Of a stretch of DNA of 64,000 nt, positions 32,130 through 43,499 are shown piece by piece. This DNA comes from Tetmemena sp. SeJ-2015 (lineage: Eukaryota; Ciliophora; Spirotrichea; Sporadotrichida; Oxytrichidae): NCBI GenBank assembly GCA_027382625.1, contig JAJKFJ010020921.1, positions 62,001 through 126,000 on the forward strand, written 5' to 3'. Each line of letters begins with the position of its first letter. Position 1 is the stretch's first letter. Position numbers and translations under genes: made by a program. The notes below the pieces were generated by a model. The model was not told the origin of the DNA. It saw only the letters and a program-made list of their open reading frames with translations, and did no database searches.

Positions 32130-32907
32130 ATGGTGGAAAACTTGAATGTTAAGCGATTAAGAGTGGAAGCGCAAGAGTGAGCAACAGGTTCCGAAGCAAG
32201 GAAGACCTCTACAGGTACCTCACTTAGCAAGGTAAGAAGCTCTCATATGGAGTAACAATAATCTTAGTTGGTTTGTTCCTTCCGACAATGTATGGAACAA
32301 AGATCTCGTTCCTCAAAGCAATTCTTGCTGATGAAGAAAGCTCTCAAGACAATCGATGTCAACATGATGGAGATCCAAACTATCCTGAGATCTCAGTCAT
32401 GTATGACGATGCGATGGAGATCCGGAGGTTGCTCTATTCCTTCCTAACAAGGAACAAATCTCAAACAAGTTGCCAGAACGAAGGTTCTTCTTTGCGTCCT
32501 TGCTACTGTACGTGCAGAGTACCTCAAAGAGATCATTGAAGATGCACACAGGAAGATATTCTAAGTAGAGAAACGACCCAAAGAAGCAAGGAATAGTATC
32601 AGCGACGAATGGTTTGAGCAGCTTAGAAGTATCCCTACTTCTCTAGTAAGTTTTAGAGTTTAACTGTGTAGAGAAACCTGGCACTGGCATCTACTTAATG
32701 AAGGAGAGAGCAAAGGTATTCAGAGCACAGAAGCAAAATACAAGCATCGAGGTGAGCAAGCGTCTATCACTATACAAACTTAGGGACGACGAGATGCACA
32801 TAGATGCGGGAGCAGGTTCGAAGATGAGGAAGCTAGGTCCATCTGGCCCAACAGAAGAGAGAAAGGAACCTCTTAAGAATCCCTTCTTCCCAGATAAGCA
32901 AAAGTGA
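32130..32907 (+). CDS. Unrecognised gene with even base composition, TGA stop
   Basis: Plus-strand pieces in order are RVSNRFRSKEDLYRYLTQQ (about 32170), KTIDVNMMEIQTILRSQ (about 32340), EYLKEIIEDAHRKIFQVEKR and PKEARNSISDEWFEQLRS (about 32520-32630), and finally the open frame 32698-32907 reading MKERAKVFRAQKQNTSIEVS, KRLSLYKLRDDEMHIDAGAG and PLKNPFFPDKQK before TGA at 32905-32907. Codon use is less AT-biased than its neighbours. Three frames are involved. The tail HIDAGAGSKMRKL is distinctive, but I cannot name a family. Confidence 0.5.
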
Positions 32908-33129
32908 CTTAAGTCATAAAGTTAAGCTTAAATACTTTTCCTAAATATTCACTCTACCTTATCTCGCACATAACTTTGTCTTCTCTTCTTCCACTCTCTT
33001 ACAACTACTCACTATTAAATCCTCTGTATCGATAGCTTAATCATGCATCAAGTGATAGAGCAGCAGCTTCTTATAGTGTCCCTTAACTAAGTTCCAGTAA
33101 AATCAATGCCTTTGCCCCTTGGCGAGTAT

Positions 33130-33410
33130 GGAACATTAAAAACAGGATGTGTTCAACTCAGCGTATGCCTTCTTCGTTCCCTTTTGCTTGGTCGCTGGGG
33201 TTTTCACGAGTAGAAGACTCACCGTCTGTTCTTTTTCTGAGTTTCTTAAGGAACGCAACATACTGCTCCGTTTTATAAGCGGGGAAAGGGACATAATTCT
33301 AAGCCTGGTCTCGCTGATTCCTGCAAGTAAGCACTTGTATTTTAAAACTTTCACTCGTAAATTTCTATGTTATGTGCTTTTTGTCCCAACTCTTTTTCAT
33401 GAAGGTTGTG
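33130..33410 (-). CDS. Unrecognised coding segment
   Basis: The minus strand reads QNYVPFPAYKTEQYVAFLKK, LRKRTDGESSTRENPSDQAK and GNEEGIRWVEHIL in one frame (W is TGA). Polar and basic; the family is unknown. The opposite strand also has an open frame of similar length, which I take as a shadow because its composition is less natural. Confidence 0.35.
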
Positions 33411-33463
33411 TGTGAAAAAGCTTGTCACAATAAAACTTAGCTATCCTCTCCCCCTGAGCACTT

Positions 33464-33733
33464 TTAAAATTTAGTTATTATAATAAAATTTTTATGAAGT
33501 CTAAAACCCCGCTTCACTCGTTTCAAGTTTTGTAGTTGCGTTACAAGATTTTGAGGATCAATAAAAAATTGTTTGGCACACTTGAAACTTAGAAGCGATG
33601 AGGAACAGCTGCAACTCCTAATTTTTCTATCTGCAAAAACAACTTTCAAAAACGAGAGTATATTTCGCGCTGGCATCTCAACATTTTTGCGGGAATTATT
33701 AAAAAGGCTATTACTACTATAAGGTTTATACAT
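33464..33733 (-). CDS. Unrecognised coding segment upstream of 33130-33410
   Basis: An open minus-strand frame gives NVEMPARNILSFLKVVFADR, KIRSCSCSSSLLSFKCAKQF and NLVTQLQNLKRVKRGFRLHK. A Cys-x-Cys and basic ending could suit a nucleic-acid-binding protein, but this is guesswork. It is probably the same gene as the neighbouring minus-strand segment. Confidence 0.3.
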   Translation of the reverse strand: MYKPYSSNSLFNNSRKNVEMPARNILSFLKVVFADRKIRSCSCSSSLLSFKCAKQFFIDPQNLVTQLQNLKRVKRGFRLHKNFIIITKF

Positions 33734-33808
33734 CCCTCCTTTGAGTCAAAAGAAACGAGATAGGAAAGGATTTATGTAGTTATTTTTGAGTCATTTCGCG
33801 TTTGACTC

Positions 33809-33883
33809 GCATGATTATAAGTATTAATAAAGAAATTAATTATACACAACTTATTTTCACTTTCTTATCGTATTATGGGGTTT
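33809..33883 (+). repeat. Dispersed short repeat, copy 2
   Basis: Partner of 10364-10426, 75 bp here, ending in TATTATGGGGTTTT. It contains the additional TAAAGAAATTAATTATACA block that the first copy lacks in part. It lies outside any coding call. Confidence 0.85.
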
Positions 33884-34659
33884 TGATTGTTATTTTAATT
33901 AATTTATAAATGGCAAGCAAATAAGACCTAAAACTAAATCTCTATGAGTTCGATAATCACGTAGAAATCTCTCTTTGCAAAACTTTGCTCATTACTTTTG
34001 GAAAATCTGCCGATCTAAATAAGGTAAGACCCAATTTTGCAATATTAATTATTATAATATAACCAATCAGTTAGTCTTACTATATAATGGCAGCGCATTG
34101 GTTTTTGCAACTTCGATCATACATGTATTTAATTTGTTTGATATAAACTGACTTCCTTTTGCATATTAAATAAACTATTCGCAATTCAAACTAGCACTTA
34201 TTTTGTATATCGACTTGTATTTAAGAAAAACAATGAATTTCATGAATTTCGTTATCTACTTTTCGTATTTAACTTATATTAAACCTGCCTATGTGAGAAA
34301 AATAGTATGCATGATAGGGTATTAAGCATTTCGGAAGACTCCTTGATCTGAGTGTCATTAGCTAGACTTGGAAAGATATGGTGTTGGTGCATTTTAACTA
34401 AGCTCTTCAATGGTAAGTCAGAGTCGATGATCCAACTCTCTGAACATGAAACCTAAACTAGAGACTTTTACCTTCTTTGCAAGCCTTGGCTGGTTTAATG
34501 CAGTATCTATAGTTGCAACTAATTGGATTCTATTTCTTTAGCTCTATTAGAAGGATATAGACCTTAGAAATAAAATAACTTGATTCTAAGCTAATTTGTT
34601 TAAATAATGGATTAAAAGTTAATATGATTATTTAATAATTTTATTCTACTATCCTCGAG

Positions 34660-34885
34660 TCCCCTGGTTGAATACACACCTCCTTGTAGAGATAGAGAAC
34701 CAGCTGTTAGTAGCCGAGGATGTGGTTAACTTGTTCCTTGAGCTGGTTAATGTCCTCCATGACTCCTTTGTTCTCTTCCATGCATTGGGACGTGCTCTTG
34801 AGCTTACATTGACCCTCTTTTATTTTCTCCTCAAACTGTCTTCTTCACCCTTATTTCTTGGCGTTATGTTTGATCGGTAGGTGCA
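34660..34885 (-). CDS. Short coiled-coil-like exon
   Basis: The minus strand reads ENKREGQCKLKSTSQCMEEN and KGVMEDINQLKEQVNHILGY, then QQLVLYLYKEVCIQ. The heptad-like Leu/Ile spacing favours a coiled coil. No family; ends unknown. The plus strand is also open here, with a Leu-rich reading that is less convincing. Confidence 0.35.
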
Positions 34886-35659
34886 TTGCTTCTTTTGGAC
34901 ACAGAAGGAGTAAGACTGCTGTGATGCTTACCATTCGAGATGAGTGAATTCATGAGTTCACTTGCAGACTAAGGCTTCTACACTAATAAAGTGTTTTACT
35001 TCTGACTACGAGTCTACTTAACTCTTAGAATAAAGAAAGAGCAATATATCATTTTTTAATTTTTTGTTAAAGTGTTGTCAGAAGAACTTGTTAGACGGGC
35101 ACTGAAAGAGAGTTGGCTTGCCTTTAACAAATTCTTGAAAATCCTCTGCTATAAGGTTATCAATCTGAGCTTTTCAGTCTTATAATTTAACTCTTCAAAT
35201 AATGCATATGTATAGAATTTAAGTTTACCGCTTTCTCCCCTGTAAGAATGCTTTGAAAGATGTAGATGTTGGTGACGTACAGCTTAGACTCAAAAATACG
35301 AAACTTTTCTAATAGGGAGCCATCCTTCAAGCTACTTATCTTGTAATCCAGCTAACGTGAATCTGCTTGAGCTGTGATTTATCCTTTTGTGAAATAACAG
35401 TAGCTAAACTCTTAAATGAAGTCTTATATTATTATATCATTTTAAATTTTATTAATAACTATGAATTTTATATTTCAAACGATGCTGTCTAAATACAAGG
35501 GCATAGACTGTAAAATTTATTAGTCCTTGAGTATTCACTATCACTTTATGAGATTTAATTCCCTGCTCTTGTGGGAGGAGATCTTTACTGAAGCAGCACC
35601 TCTTAGCCATGATAGAAGGCTTCAACTAAGGATGTACCGAGAGATCTAATTAATTTAAG

Positions 35660-36216
35660 GGAGTTGAGTTCCATCAACAGTAAAGACGAAGAGTTCTAAT
35701 AGATCTCATGCATTCTCTACGTAACTCCTTGTTGCCAGCGATCTCAATGGAACTTATACTTACTGTTGAATCTGCTTTAAGTACTTGGAAAGAAAAAGCC
35801 TGAGCTAATTTCGAGGTTGAGGGTTCAATTATACGATTAAAGATCCATAACGATTACTTGAGAGCATCTTAAACTATATTCTTGAAGGAAACCTCCTCTC
35901 TAAAAGCTAAATCAAGCAGATGCAAAAGTCACGAGCAAAAGCTTGCGAACTAGGAACATTAGAGTGAGTATTAGTTTATCACTAAGAACAACGCCAAAGT
36001 TTTGCTGGTGAAGTTACAGTGCAATAGCTGCCATGATGCACCATCCGGAGGTATTAGCTGAGAGAGTACATCAAATAGTTTTACAAGAAGCAAGAATGCT
36101 CTAAGAAGTCTCTCACTAGAAACACTTCGCCATCTGGCTAGCTTCACATAACCCTCTTCAGTCATCAGAGGAGGATCTACCCTACAGGAGTAATAACTCA
36201 GAGACTTATATATCAA
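35660..36216 (-). CDS. Helical-repeat-like protein segment, one continuous frame
   Basis: About 185 codons on the minus strand stay in one frame: EEGYVKLARWRSVSSERLLR, AFLLLVKLFDVLSQLIPPDG, LLHCNFTSKTLALFLVINQY, LAFREEVSFKNIVQDALKQS, LWIFNRIIEPSTSKLAQAFS and VSISSIEIAGNKELRRECMR. Amphipathic helices recur every 35-45 residues, as in HEAT or armadillo folds, but no consensus is visible, so I leave the function open. Gln from TAA/TAG and Trp from TGA are well tolerated. Confidence 0.5.
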
Positions 36217-36532
36217 AAAGGATAAAATTTAAACTAAATATGAGAAGAAAATTGAAAGTTTAACAAATGAGTTCTTGACTATTATAATTCTTTATCAATA
36301 TGTGCATTCACTTCCCCCAAAGAAAAAGGAAAGTGTATTAAATAGTTTGGATAAAATATATTTAAAGTTTAAACTATACTTCAACACCCTTTTAACTTAA
36401 GCAAGACTTGATAGAATAAACGAATCAAACTATGATTAATTGATTAAAGTGGAGTAAAATAATTAAAGAGCTATCAATATTTCAGTCAAGCTAATCGCTT
36501 ATTAAGAATCTCGTTGCTGCTATATTTCTTAA

Positions 36533-37080
36533 AACCTTAATTCACCTCATTATGAGCTGCCTTTCGGAGATTTCATAAACGAAATCATATCATATTTTAA
36601 TGAGCTCTTTAGGATGAGTTGGAAGTAGCGACAGGCTTAAGACTATCTGAGGCTGAGCATCGAAGTATTCTAATACTAAAATGAGGATCTCGCCCAATGT
36701 GAAGACAAACATGGAGGCCTGCTAAATCCAATTATTACTACAGCATTGTATTATTCATGTCTTTTAGAAGCCGAAAATTTCCTTTAGAATAATTCCATTT
36801 ACGAAGGGATGGAGCAGGTCAGGGGCAAGCATTACTGTGATATACTCTAGCAAGACTCTGAAAAGACTATGAACTAAGAATGGATGCAGGATAATTCAGT
36901 GACTGGTGCTTCGCTTATGTATCACTTTAGATGCAGCAGCTCGCTAAAAATCACAATATTTTTTTAGGAGATTTTTAGCTTCTCTTCCAAGATGAGCTTA
37001 GTGTCGGACTACGAAATCCTATCTTTGATAAAGACATCTGCTATAGTAGAATGGAGACATTGAACGTCATTCGTCATTCA
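36533..37080 (+). CDS. Unrecognised soluble protein, long frame without TGA
   Basis: About 175 codons in one frame, with 11 or more TAA/TAG codons but no TGA until 37070: SPHYELPFGDFINEIISYFN, YLRLSIEVFQYQNEDLAQCE, HGGLLNPIITTALYYSCLLE, YEGMEQVRGKHYCDILQQDS and KITIFFQEIFSFSSKMSLVS. Complete absence of TGA over this length, while TAA/TAG are frequent, is a good example of Gln-coding TAA/TAG. The start lies upstream and is not fixed. No family is recognised. Confidence 0.55.
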
Positions 37081-37422
37081 CGTCCAGACATAAGTGCCTC
37101 TTAATTTGCTGCATTAAAGAGGAAAGGATAGATAAAGCTGCAAAAACAAAGGAGAGAAGTAATTCCCAACTCTATTTTCTTATTGGCCTCATGTGATAGT
37201 GCCATAAAACTCCTAATGATCTGAGCATAATTAATTTTTTATTTTATAGAATTTATCTTCTGCCACATTACAAATGCCATGCAGAACTTTTGATGAGGAA
37301 GCGTACGATTACAAATCTTCTTCTTTCGAGTCCAGGAATCTTAAACATATTATTAGCTACTTAATATTATTTAATCATCCAGAATTTCAACTCTTATTTT
37401 CTTAATCAATATCTCGTTCTTG

Positions 37423-37566
37423 GAGAAGGAAGATTAAGAAAAAGAGGGGAAGGAGAAAGACGAGTAGGACGAGGTGAACAAGGAGGAGGAATGGGTGAAG
37501 AATAAGGATGTTGACAAAGAGGACGACAAAGAAAACGACAAGAAGGCGTTAAAGAAGAGGAGATGA
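37423..37566 (+). CDS. Acidic/basic C-terminal tail with TGA stop
   Basis: The frame reads EKEDQEKEGKEKDEQDEV, EEEWVKNKDVDKEDDKEN and DKKALKKRR, then TGA at 37564-37566. The Gln codons are TAA and TAG. The highly charged tail is disordered. It probably ends the gene at 36533-37080. The stretch between (37090-37420) is AT-rich and may hold one or two introns. Confidence 0.55.
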
Positions 37567-37599
37567 GTGCGGAGACGAGTCATTGATCTTTCTTATTTA

Positions 37600-38540
37600 T
37601 ATTAACTCTCACTAGCTATATAATAAAGAGCCGCATGTCCTTGTTAATTTTAGTAACTTATAATTAATTAGATCATTGTTTACACTATCAAAAGAATAAT
37701 AATTAGCGCAATCACAATCATAACTAGAAAATATTTGAATATTTTATAAATTTTAAAATCTTGATAGTTTTGTTTGCGAAGAAAAATCTCTCTAATCCAT
37801 TTTGATGCTAAAGGATTAAAGCAAGTAGTGAACACTCAAAGGAGAGTCCTCTCCAACCTGGCTTCTGAGGTTAATCTTTTTCGACTTCAAATTAATCTTC
37901 ATGCTTTAAGAAGAAAAGCCTCTCGTGTTGCTGATGAGTGTTAGGTTTCTCATCGCCTCTGAACGCAGTTAATCTTTTGAACGATTTTTATTGCTCAGCA
38001 CTTAATTCGTCAAATCAATATTTCTCGAGAAAGTCTATTTAAAATGATAATTAATTACTTAGAAGAAAAAAGACCTGAAGTTACGCCTGTTTTTTAAAGA
38101 TAGAGGAAGGAATGGTTTCTCTCAGATTTAGGATTTTCCGGAAAGCTCGCCGAGTCTGATTCGCTAATTCTTGAGGACTTCCTCTTCCTTCAATCTCTCA
38201 CCTTCATTTAAAACAAACTGAGGGCTTCATCCTCGCATTTATATATGAGACTTTGTAATCTCGAAATGGATTCTGATAGATGTGAGGTGCGATGCTTTCT
38301 CAATAGAAGTAGATCAATACTCAAACCATTTCGAGATAGGTGTAGGGGATAGTTTTTTCTCAATGCTACATAGATAGGATCCAATGTGATTAGAGCCTTA
38401 CAGATGATTAGACAGAGCTGATACCAATCTTTACCAAGAAAGAGCTTTGGTATAACTTTGCTTGGCTATTATCCTAATTAGGATCCGCTTTAAGATGTCT
38501 CTTTGCTCTTTATTTAGTTAAAGCATTTTGTGAGGACTAG
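37600..38540. other. No feature supported
   Basis: Both strands were read. There are scattered short coding-like patches but no consistent frame, repeat or RNA gene. Confidence 0.35.
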
Positions 38541-38546
38541 TTTAGC

Positions 38547-38765
38547 TTGAGCTTTCTTCTATTCCTTCAGAAAGGTAGAGTTGAAACAATTTTTCTTCCT
38601 TTAGAGGAAAAATTAAATGGAATTCTAGCTTCTAAATCTTGCGACAAACATTTAAGGAGAAAGGAGAAAATTGATATTATCAAGTCTCAATCAGAACTAC
38701 TAAGCTTTTATCCTGCTGATCAAGGATTACTGATCTTTGGCATGATCTCAATCAGGGATATTTGA
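38547..38765 (+). CDS. Unrecognised exon
   Basis: The plus frame reads GRVETIFLPLEEKLNGILAS, then SCDKHLRRKEKIDIIKSQSE and LSFYPADQGLLIFGMISI up to TGA at 38763. The pattern of a beta strand followed by helix and a GLLIFG strand resembled a release-factor N-domain at first, but the match is too weak to use. Unknown function. Confidence 0.4.
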   Translation: MSFLLFLQKGRVETIFLPLEEKLNGILASKSCDKHLRRKEKIDIIKSQSELLSFYPADQGLLIFGMISIRDI

Positions 38766-39219
38766 ACTTGTTAAACGACGAAGATCTTTGAAACGCTGGA
38801 TGGTGAGTTGCTCTAAATGCGAGGTGCCTTTTTGCATTGTCATCATATTAGTGCTAGAATTAGACTGAGTGAAGCCTCCAACTCAATAGTATGAGGAATT
38901 GAAGCTGGTCTCTGAAGGGTTGTTTCTTAGCTATAGACATTGCTACTAAAATTTATTATAATCAAGATGATCTTATTTGAAAGCTATTAAATCCGTTCTC
39001 TGTACTATTGAGAGAAACTTTTAAATTTTTATTCATTTTATTAAGTTACCTTTGTCTTTTAAATCCTTAAATTTGAACAAACAAAAATAGTAGCTATCGT
39101 CTTAGTGTCTCATCAGTAGCATGATCAGGATATCATAATCAGCTCCTTAAGCTATTGATATAAAGATTATAGGTGAAAGTAGAAGCAGCTTGTGCTTCCA
39201 AAGCAAGACTATTACTAAC

Positions 39220-40330
39220 TGAGCATTGGAAGAGGACCCTCCTTTGCATTGATAAGGATTATCAAAGCCATTTGCAAGCTCAAAGCAGAGAAATAGTAAT
39301 GGAGATAATAAGCCAGCAGGTTCTGCTCGAGCTCGAAGATTAAGGTCCTGTCTGAATATATATGCTGGGTATTCAAAAATGTATTCAAAGTTAGGGGTAG
39401 CAAAGGAAATGAAATCAACTTATTTTTTTGATAAAAAATTAGACTATTAGTTGCAAGAATGGAGAAGATGACTACAAAATGTTCCAAAAAGACTATATTA
39501 GATAGGATATTAAATAAGCCCACCTGTTAGTTAAGGTCATACTCCTGAAAGAGGTTCATATCCTTTTGTTGCTGACCTTGCACTCTCTAGCCTGATTCCT
39601 GCAGCCAGCTATAGAAATACTTCCTAAGGCTGCAAGAAGACTCGGTCGTTGGCACTCGCGCAGGTAGGTCTGAGAGAGTTGGCACCCACCTCCGATTGTA
39701 AAAATGAAAACTTTTATAGTAGATAAGCTATGTATGCATGACTAACAAGTATTACGCTAACCTCCTGTAACTTGAGCTTACTATGGGCTAACCTATCGCT
39801 GTCAGTAATCCATCAACTGAAGTTTGCCACATCAGTAAAAAGAAAACTGTTTGTTCAAAGAATAATAAGATAGATAGCTATAGTGAAATGATTATAAAAT
39901 TTAGAATTAAAAGTTTAATAGATGATAAAATTAGAATATTCAGTATCGCGGCTTGCTGAATAGTTGACTAAGATTTAAATTTGAATATTTGTTGGCCATT
40001 GGTTTGCATCTAATGAAAACCTACAAAAAGCCTTCGACTCAGTTAGAATCTGCACTTCTTACAATTAGTAAGCCACTCTTAAATGCTCTCTTATTGGGTC
40101 ATAGATTGTAAGGGCTGCTAAAATTTAAAAGGGAACCTTTCCAAGTTTATTAAAACCTTTAAAGCCATACTTAAGTATAAGCAGCTTAAAAATAGTAATA
40201 TTAGGCTTTCATATTTCCCTTTATTAATCTCAAATGATTTAGTATTTTCAAGGAGTAATATGAGCAGTTTAAATTGTTGATCAGAATCCGAAGTAAGGCA
40301 GTAGTATTGCTTTGACATTCTCATTATTAC
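39220..40330 (+). CDS. Two similar basic segments, unrecognised
   Basis: Plus-strand readings near 39238 (ALIRIIKAICKLKAEK, then SEYICWVFKNVFKVRGSKGN) and near 40140 (SKFIKTFKAILKYKQLKNSN) share the pattern I-[KR]-x-[IF]-K-A-I-x-K-x-K. They could be repeats of one protein or diverged copies of an element. The opposite strand is open too, which makes the call weak. Confidence 0.25.
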
Positions 40331-40689
40331 ATTATGCTAAATTAAGGTGTTTCCCAAAATTGTGGAGTCTCGAAGTAAGGCTAGCTAATTTTGGTGAGAT
40401 TTTTATTCCTCAAAGTTAAAACAACGATGTGAGTTATTTAGGGCTATAAAAATTCAGTATATAATAGAGATCTAAGTAGTTGCTTATGAGAATGAAAAAA
40501 TATGAATGACTAATCTAATCTATTAATTTTTGCTGATCCTCTATAGTTTAGTATGGAATCATATGCCATGGTCTAAGGTATGATGTGATGGGTTGGCTTG
40601 TGTTCACTGGCGATGGTTTAGTAAATTGAATGTCTTTTGTATCCTAAAGAAATTTTTAACTCATTTCCGAATACTTAAAATTTGAAACC

Positions 40690-40910
40690 AATTATTTGCA
40701 TCTCATCATATTATAGAATCTTATATCAATTATTAAAGGTAGGAAAAGTGAATGGAGGAGAGATTTAAGAAAGGGAAAGACGATTTTAAGAGTAAAAAGA
40801 ATATTTATTTCTTTAAAACTCATACTATGTAGATAGTGTGGCTCTCTAACTTTTACATCCCAATGAAAAAACAACAACCTTCAATTGAAGGGATTCAAGA
40901 TTCTCATATT
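40690..40910 (+). CDS. Short basic coding segment
   Basis: The plus strand gives LISIIKGRKSEWRRDLRKGK, DDFKSKKNIYFFKTHTMQIV and FYIPMKKQQPSIEGIQDSH in one frame. Lys/Arg-rich start. No family is recognised; isolated exon. Confidence 0.3.
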
Positions 40911-41516
40911 ATTTAATTAAGATTTTTTGGTCTCTGTCTCGATTGGCACCTTAAAGTAGCTCTATTAAACATTGATCCTAAGTCTAGGCTTATAAGTTTA
41001 TAAACTCTGATGAGTGAACCGTTGGTAAAGAAACTTTTCTTATACTCAGTATATCCCTTGAAGAAAGCAAGATCACCTTAATAAGGGCTGGCTCAAGACC
41101 AAGTAGCTTCCTCTTAAACCAAAATCAAACTCTAATAAGTAGTTAAAACTTCAAATCAAATCACCAGTAAAGTTATAAATCCATTTTCTCATCTTAATTT
41201 TGGCTATGGGAGAGTTTCTTCTCGCAGATCTCACCATGAAAGTAAATGCCTATCGAACTTCCAATTCACTTTGCAATACCATAAATTGGCTAGCTCAATA
41301 TAATTTTTATTATAAATAGCAATCTTTAAACTAACTTTGAGCTTCTATCTAGTCAAAATAAGTGAGCTCATTAGCAGAGAGGATTGGCGCTGATAAGGTT
41401 GCTAGAGGCAATTTCTTTTATTTAGCTAATAGTTCATTTATATAAGAATTGAGTAGTTAATCCCAAGAGTTAAATATTCAATTGCATATTATAATTACGG
41501 CAAGTAATGGATTCGG

Positions 41517-42474
41517 AGCATCCTGGTCCACGTCTCAAGAGGAAGTTCGATGTCTATATTGGTGATCAATGCCAAAAAACCATCATTAGGCGGCGGTTCG
41601 CTTCCTTCCCAACCAAAACCTCATCCCCTATCTCGAGAGCCTTAGCCAGCATGGCTTCTCTATGAGACCAAAGAGGAGAGAGCCCCAAAGTGCATTTTAA
41701 AGTAACGCTGTCGTACGATCAGCACCTGTCAAACCGAGCACCGTTGCTATGATAGTGCAGATGTGGAGACGCAATGGCTTCATCTACGAATCGCGGAGAT
41801 CGCAAAGCGGAGGCAAGAGGAAGATCCTTCTCGAAGCCGAGGAGCGCATAACGACTGCCAATCATCTGCTCGAGACAGCCCACATGAGCTTGAAGGATCG
41901 CGTATACTACTTCGAGGTGCACCTGGGCATACCAAGAGTCTGCCCTCTACCCTGGATGAAGCTCTTCCACCGCAACCAAGTCTACTTTCGCTCTGCGGGC
42001 TATTCCTACATTAGCAAGGGCCAGCATAGGCGCCAGTTGGAGGGCAGGCAGCAGGAGTTTTCGAAAGCCATAATGAGGTGGATGATCGAAGGCCGTTATC
42101 TGATTTACATTGATGAGTCCTCCTTCCACAGGTGGCAGTCCTTGAGGCAGACCTGGCTCAAGAGGTCGATGACAGTCCCGATTCCAAATGAACGCGGTTG
42201 TTCAGCCACAATCAAAGGTGCAATCAACTAGAGGAGCGGACTCGTCCACCACAACATCTTCACTGGTAGCAATAATTTTGGCCACTTCACCACCTTCCTC
42301 CAGCGCCTCCTCCAGGTTGCCTCCCAGAGTTGTATCGTCATCATGGACAACCTGAGCATTCACAAGAGCCAGAAGGTCAAGAACTCTTCCAGGGCAACAA
42401 AGTCCTGGCCTACCTTCCCCTTCCGCTGCGCTCTGAACCCAATCGAGCAGCCCGAATACGATCGTGAGCTGTGC
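41517..42474 (+). CDS. IS630/Tc1-like DDE transposase, GC-rich
   Basis: From ATG 41517 the N-terminal part reads RLKRKFDVYIGDQCQKTIIR and shifts frame once near 41727. A DNA-binding helix follows (STVAMIVQMWRRNGFIYE). From 41749 one open frame runs to about 42474: first Asp in YLIYIDESSFHRWQ (42112-42114), second Asp in CIVIMDNLSIHKSQKV (42346-42348) and Glu in CALNPIEQPEYD (42445-42447), a spacing of 33 codons. The in-frame TAG at 42229-42231 must be Gln for the core to be continuous, and the TGA near 41673 would be Trp. GC content and codon use differ sharply from the flanks, and the change at about 42475 is abrupt. No inverted repeats were found. The best-preserved transposase in the window, perhaps recently acquired. 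Confidence 0.9.
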
Positions 42475-42479
42475 TAGCT

Positions 42480-43325
42480 TATAATAATATCTGCAACCAT
42501 CTTGGAGTATTATTCTTTTAATCCTATCAATTCTCATATAAATGAACTATAAGATGAAAATAAACATAAGCATCTCAGTATCAATAGCTTCTATAGTTCT
42601 AGCGATAGCTTCATCAATGCTTTCCCCTTTGTGGACCAGCACTCAGAGGTCAATAAAGGATGTACTGGCTATTTAATATTAGCTGAGCAAGTTTATTTAA
42701 TCCGAGGATGGAATATATCAAATTTAGAATTCTCCAAAGCAATCACCAAGTCAGCTGGTGAAGAGAAGAGCTTCCCCTCGGCAAAGAAAAAATAGCTAGA
42801 ATTAAACTAAACCTTCCAGTAAACATATTTCAACACATAATAATTAAACTGTTTGATTATCAGCATCTCACATTGGAAGCAAAAAGATTTAAGCAACTCC
42901 TGCTGCAACTACGACAACCAGCTAGCGTTTTCTGATAGAGTTGCTGGAGATAGCTGCTTAATAGCTACTAGAAATTTTATGACTGCTATCAAGAAGCTCT
43001 ACATTTTATTTACTAACTTTTATTAAGACAAATAATTTCACTTACTTATGATTAGTATAATAATCATTTTACTTATAAATAGATATTTATATTTAGTTGA
43101 GATTATCAAAAGTTAAAAGCAATAAAGAATAGAACAAACAGAATAGATGTAGTTATTGCAGACGGGCAATAGAGTTATGGAGCCCCTTATATCTGGTAAA
43201 TAGAGAGAGTTGGTTCTTCTGCTTGGTTAAATAATACAAATGAGTTAATTTCTTTACTACTTTATCAAAACATATCCGAGACAGGGTAAAAGGCAACCAA
43301 ACAAGGGAGAAGGAAATGAATTAGT
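42480..43325. other. AT-rich flank of the GC-rich transposase
   Basis: A short readable piece (SIASIVLAIASSMLSPLW, about 42580) may be the transposase C-terminus in another frame. Nothing else is supported and no inverted copy of the left flank was found. Confidence 0.3.
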
Positions 43326-43329
43326 GCTG

Positions 43330-43490
43330 CATATCTAAATCTAATCTACTTGCAAGCTTGCTAGGTGACATTGAGAAGAACTTTGAGATGAGGGCAAAGG
43401 ACCTGCTTCACCTTTAAGAATTCTTCCCAGCAGTCTTCTCCAATACAAAATCTCAAAAAGCCATTTTATACTCATTCAAAAAAAATATTT
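43330..43490 (+). CDS. Small coding segment
   Basis: The plus strand reads LASLLGDIEKNFEMRAKDLL, HLQEFFPAVFSNTKSQKAIL (Gln is TAA). Helical, soluble. Isolated exon of an unknown protein. Confidence 0.35.
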
Positions 43491-43499
43491 ATTTGATGA

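Noticed and set aside
38547..38765. Release factor eRF1 N-terminal domain
   Set aside because: Only a loose strand-helix-strand resemblance; the TASNIKS and YxCxxxF motifs are absent and neighbouring sequence does not continue the match.
41763..42129. Several overlapping standard-code open frames on both strands
   Set aside because: Shadows of the GC-rich transposase, whose own frame contains the DDE residues.
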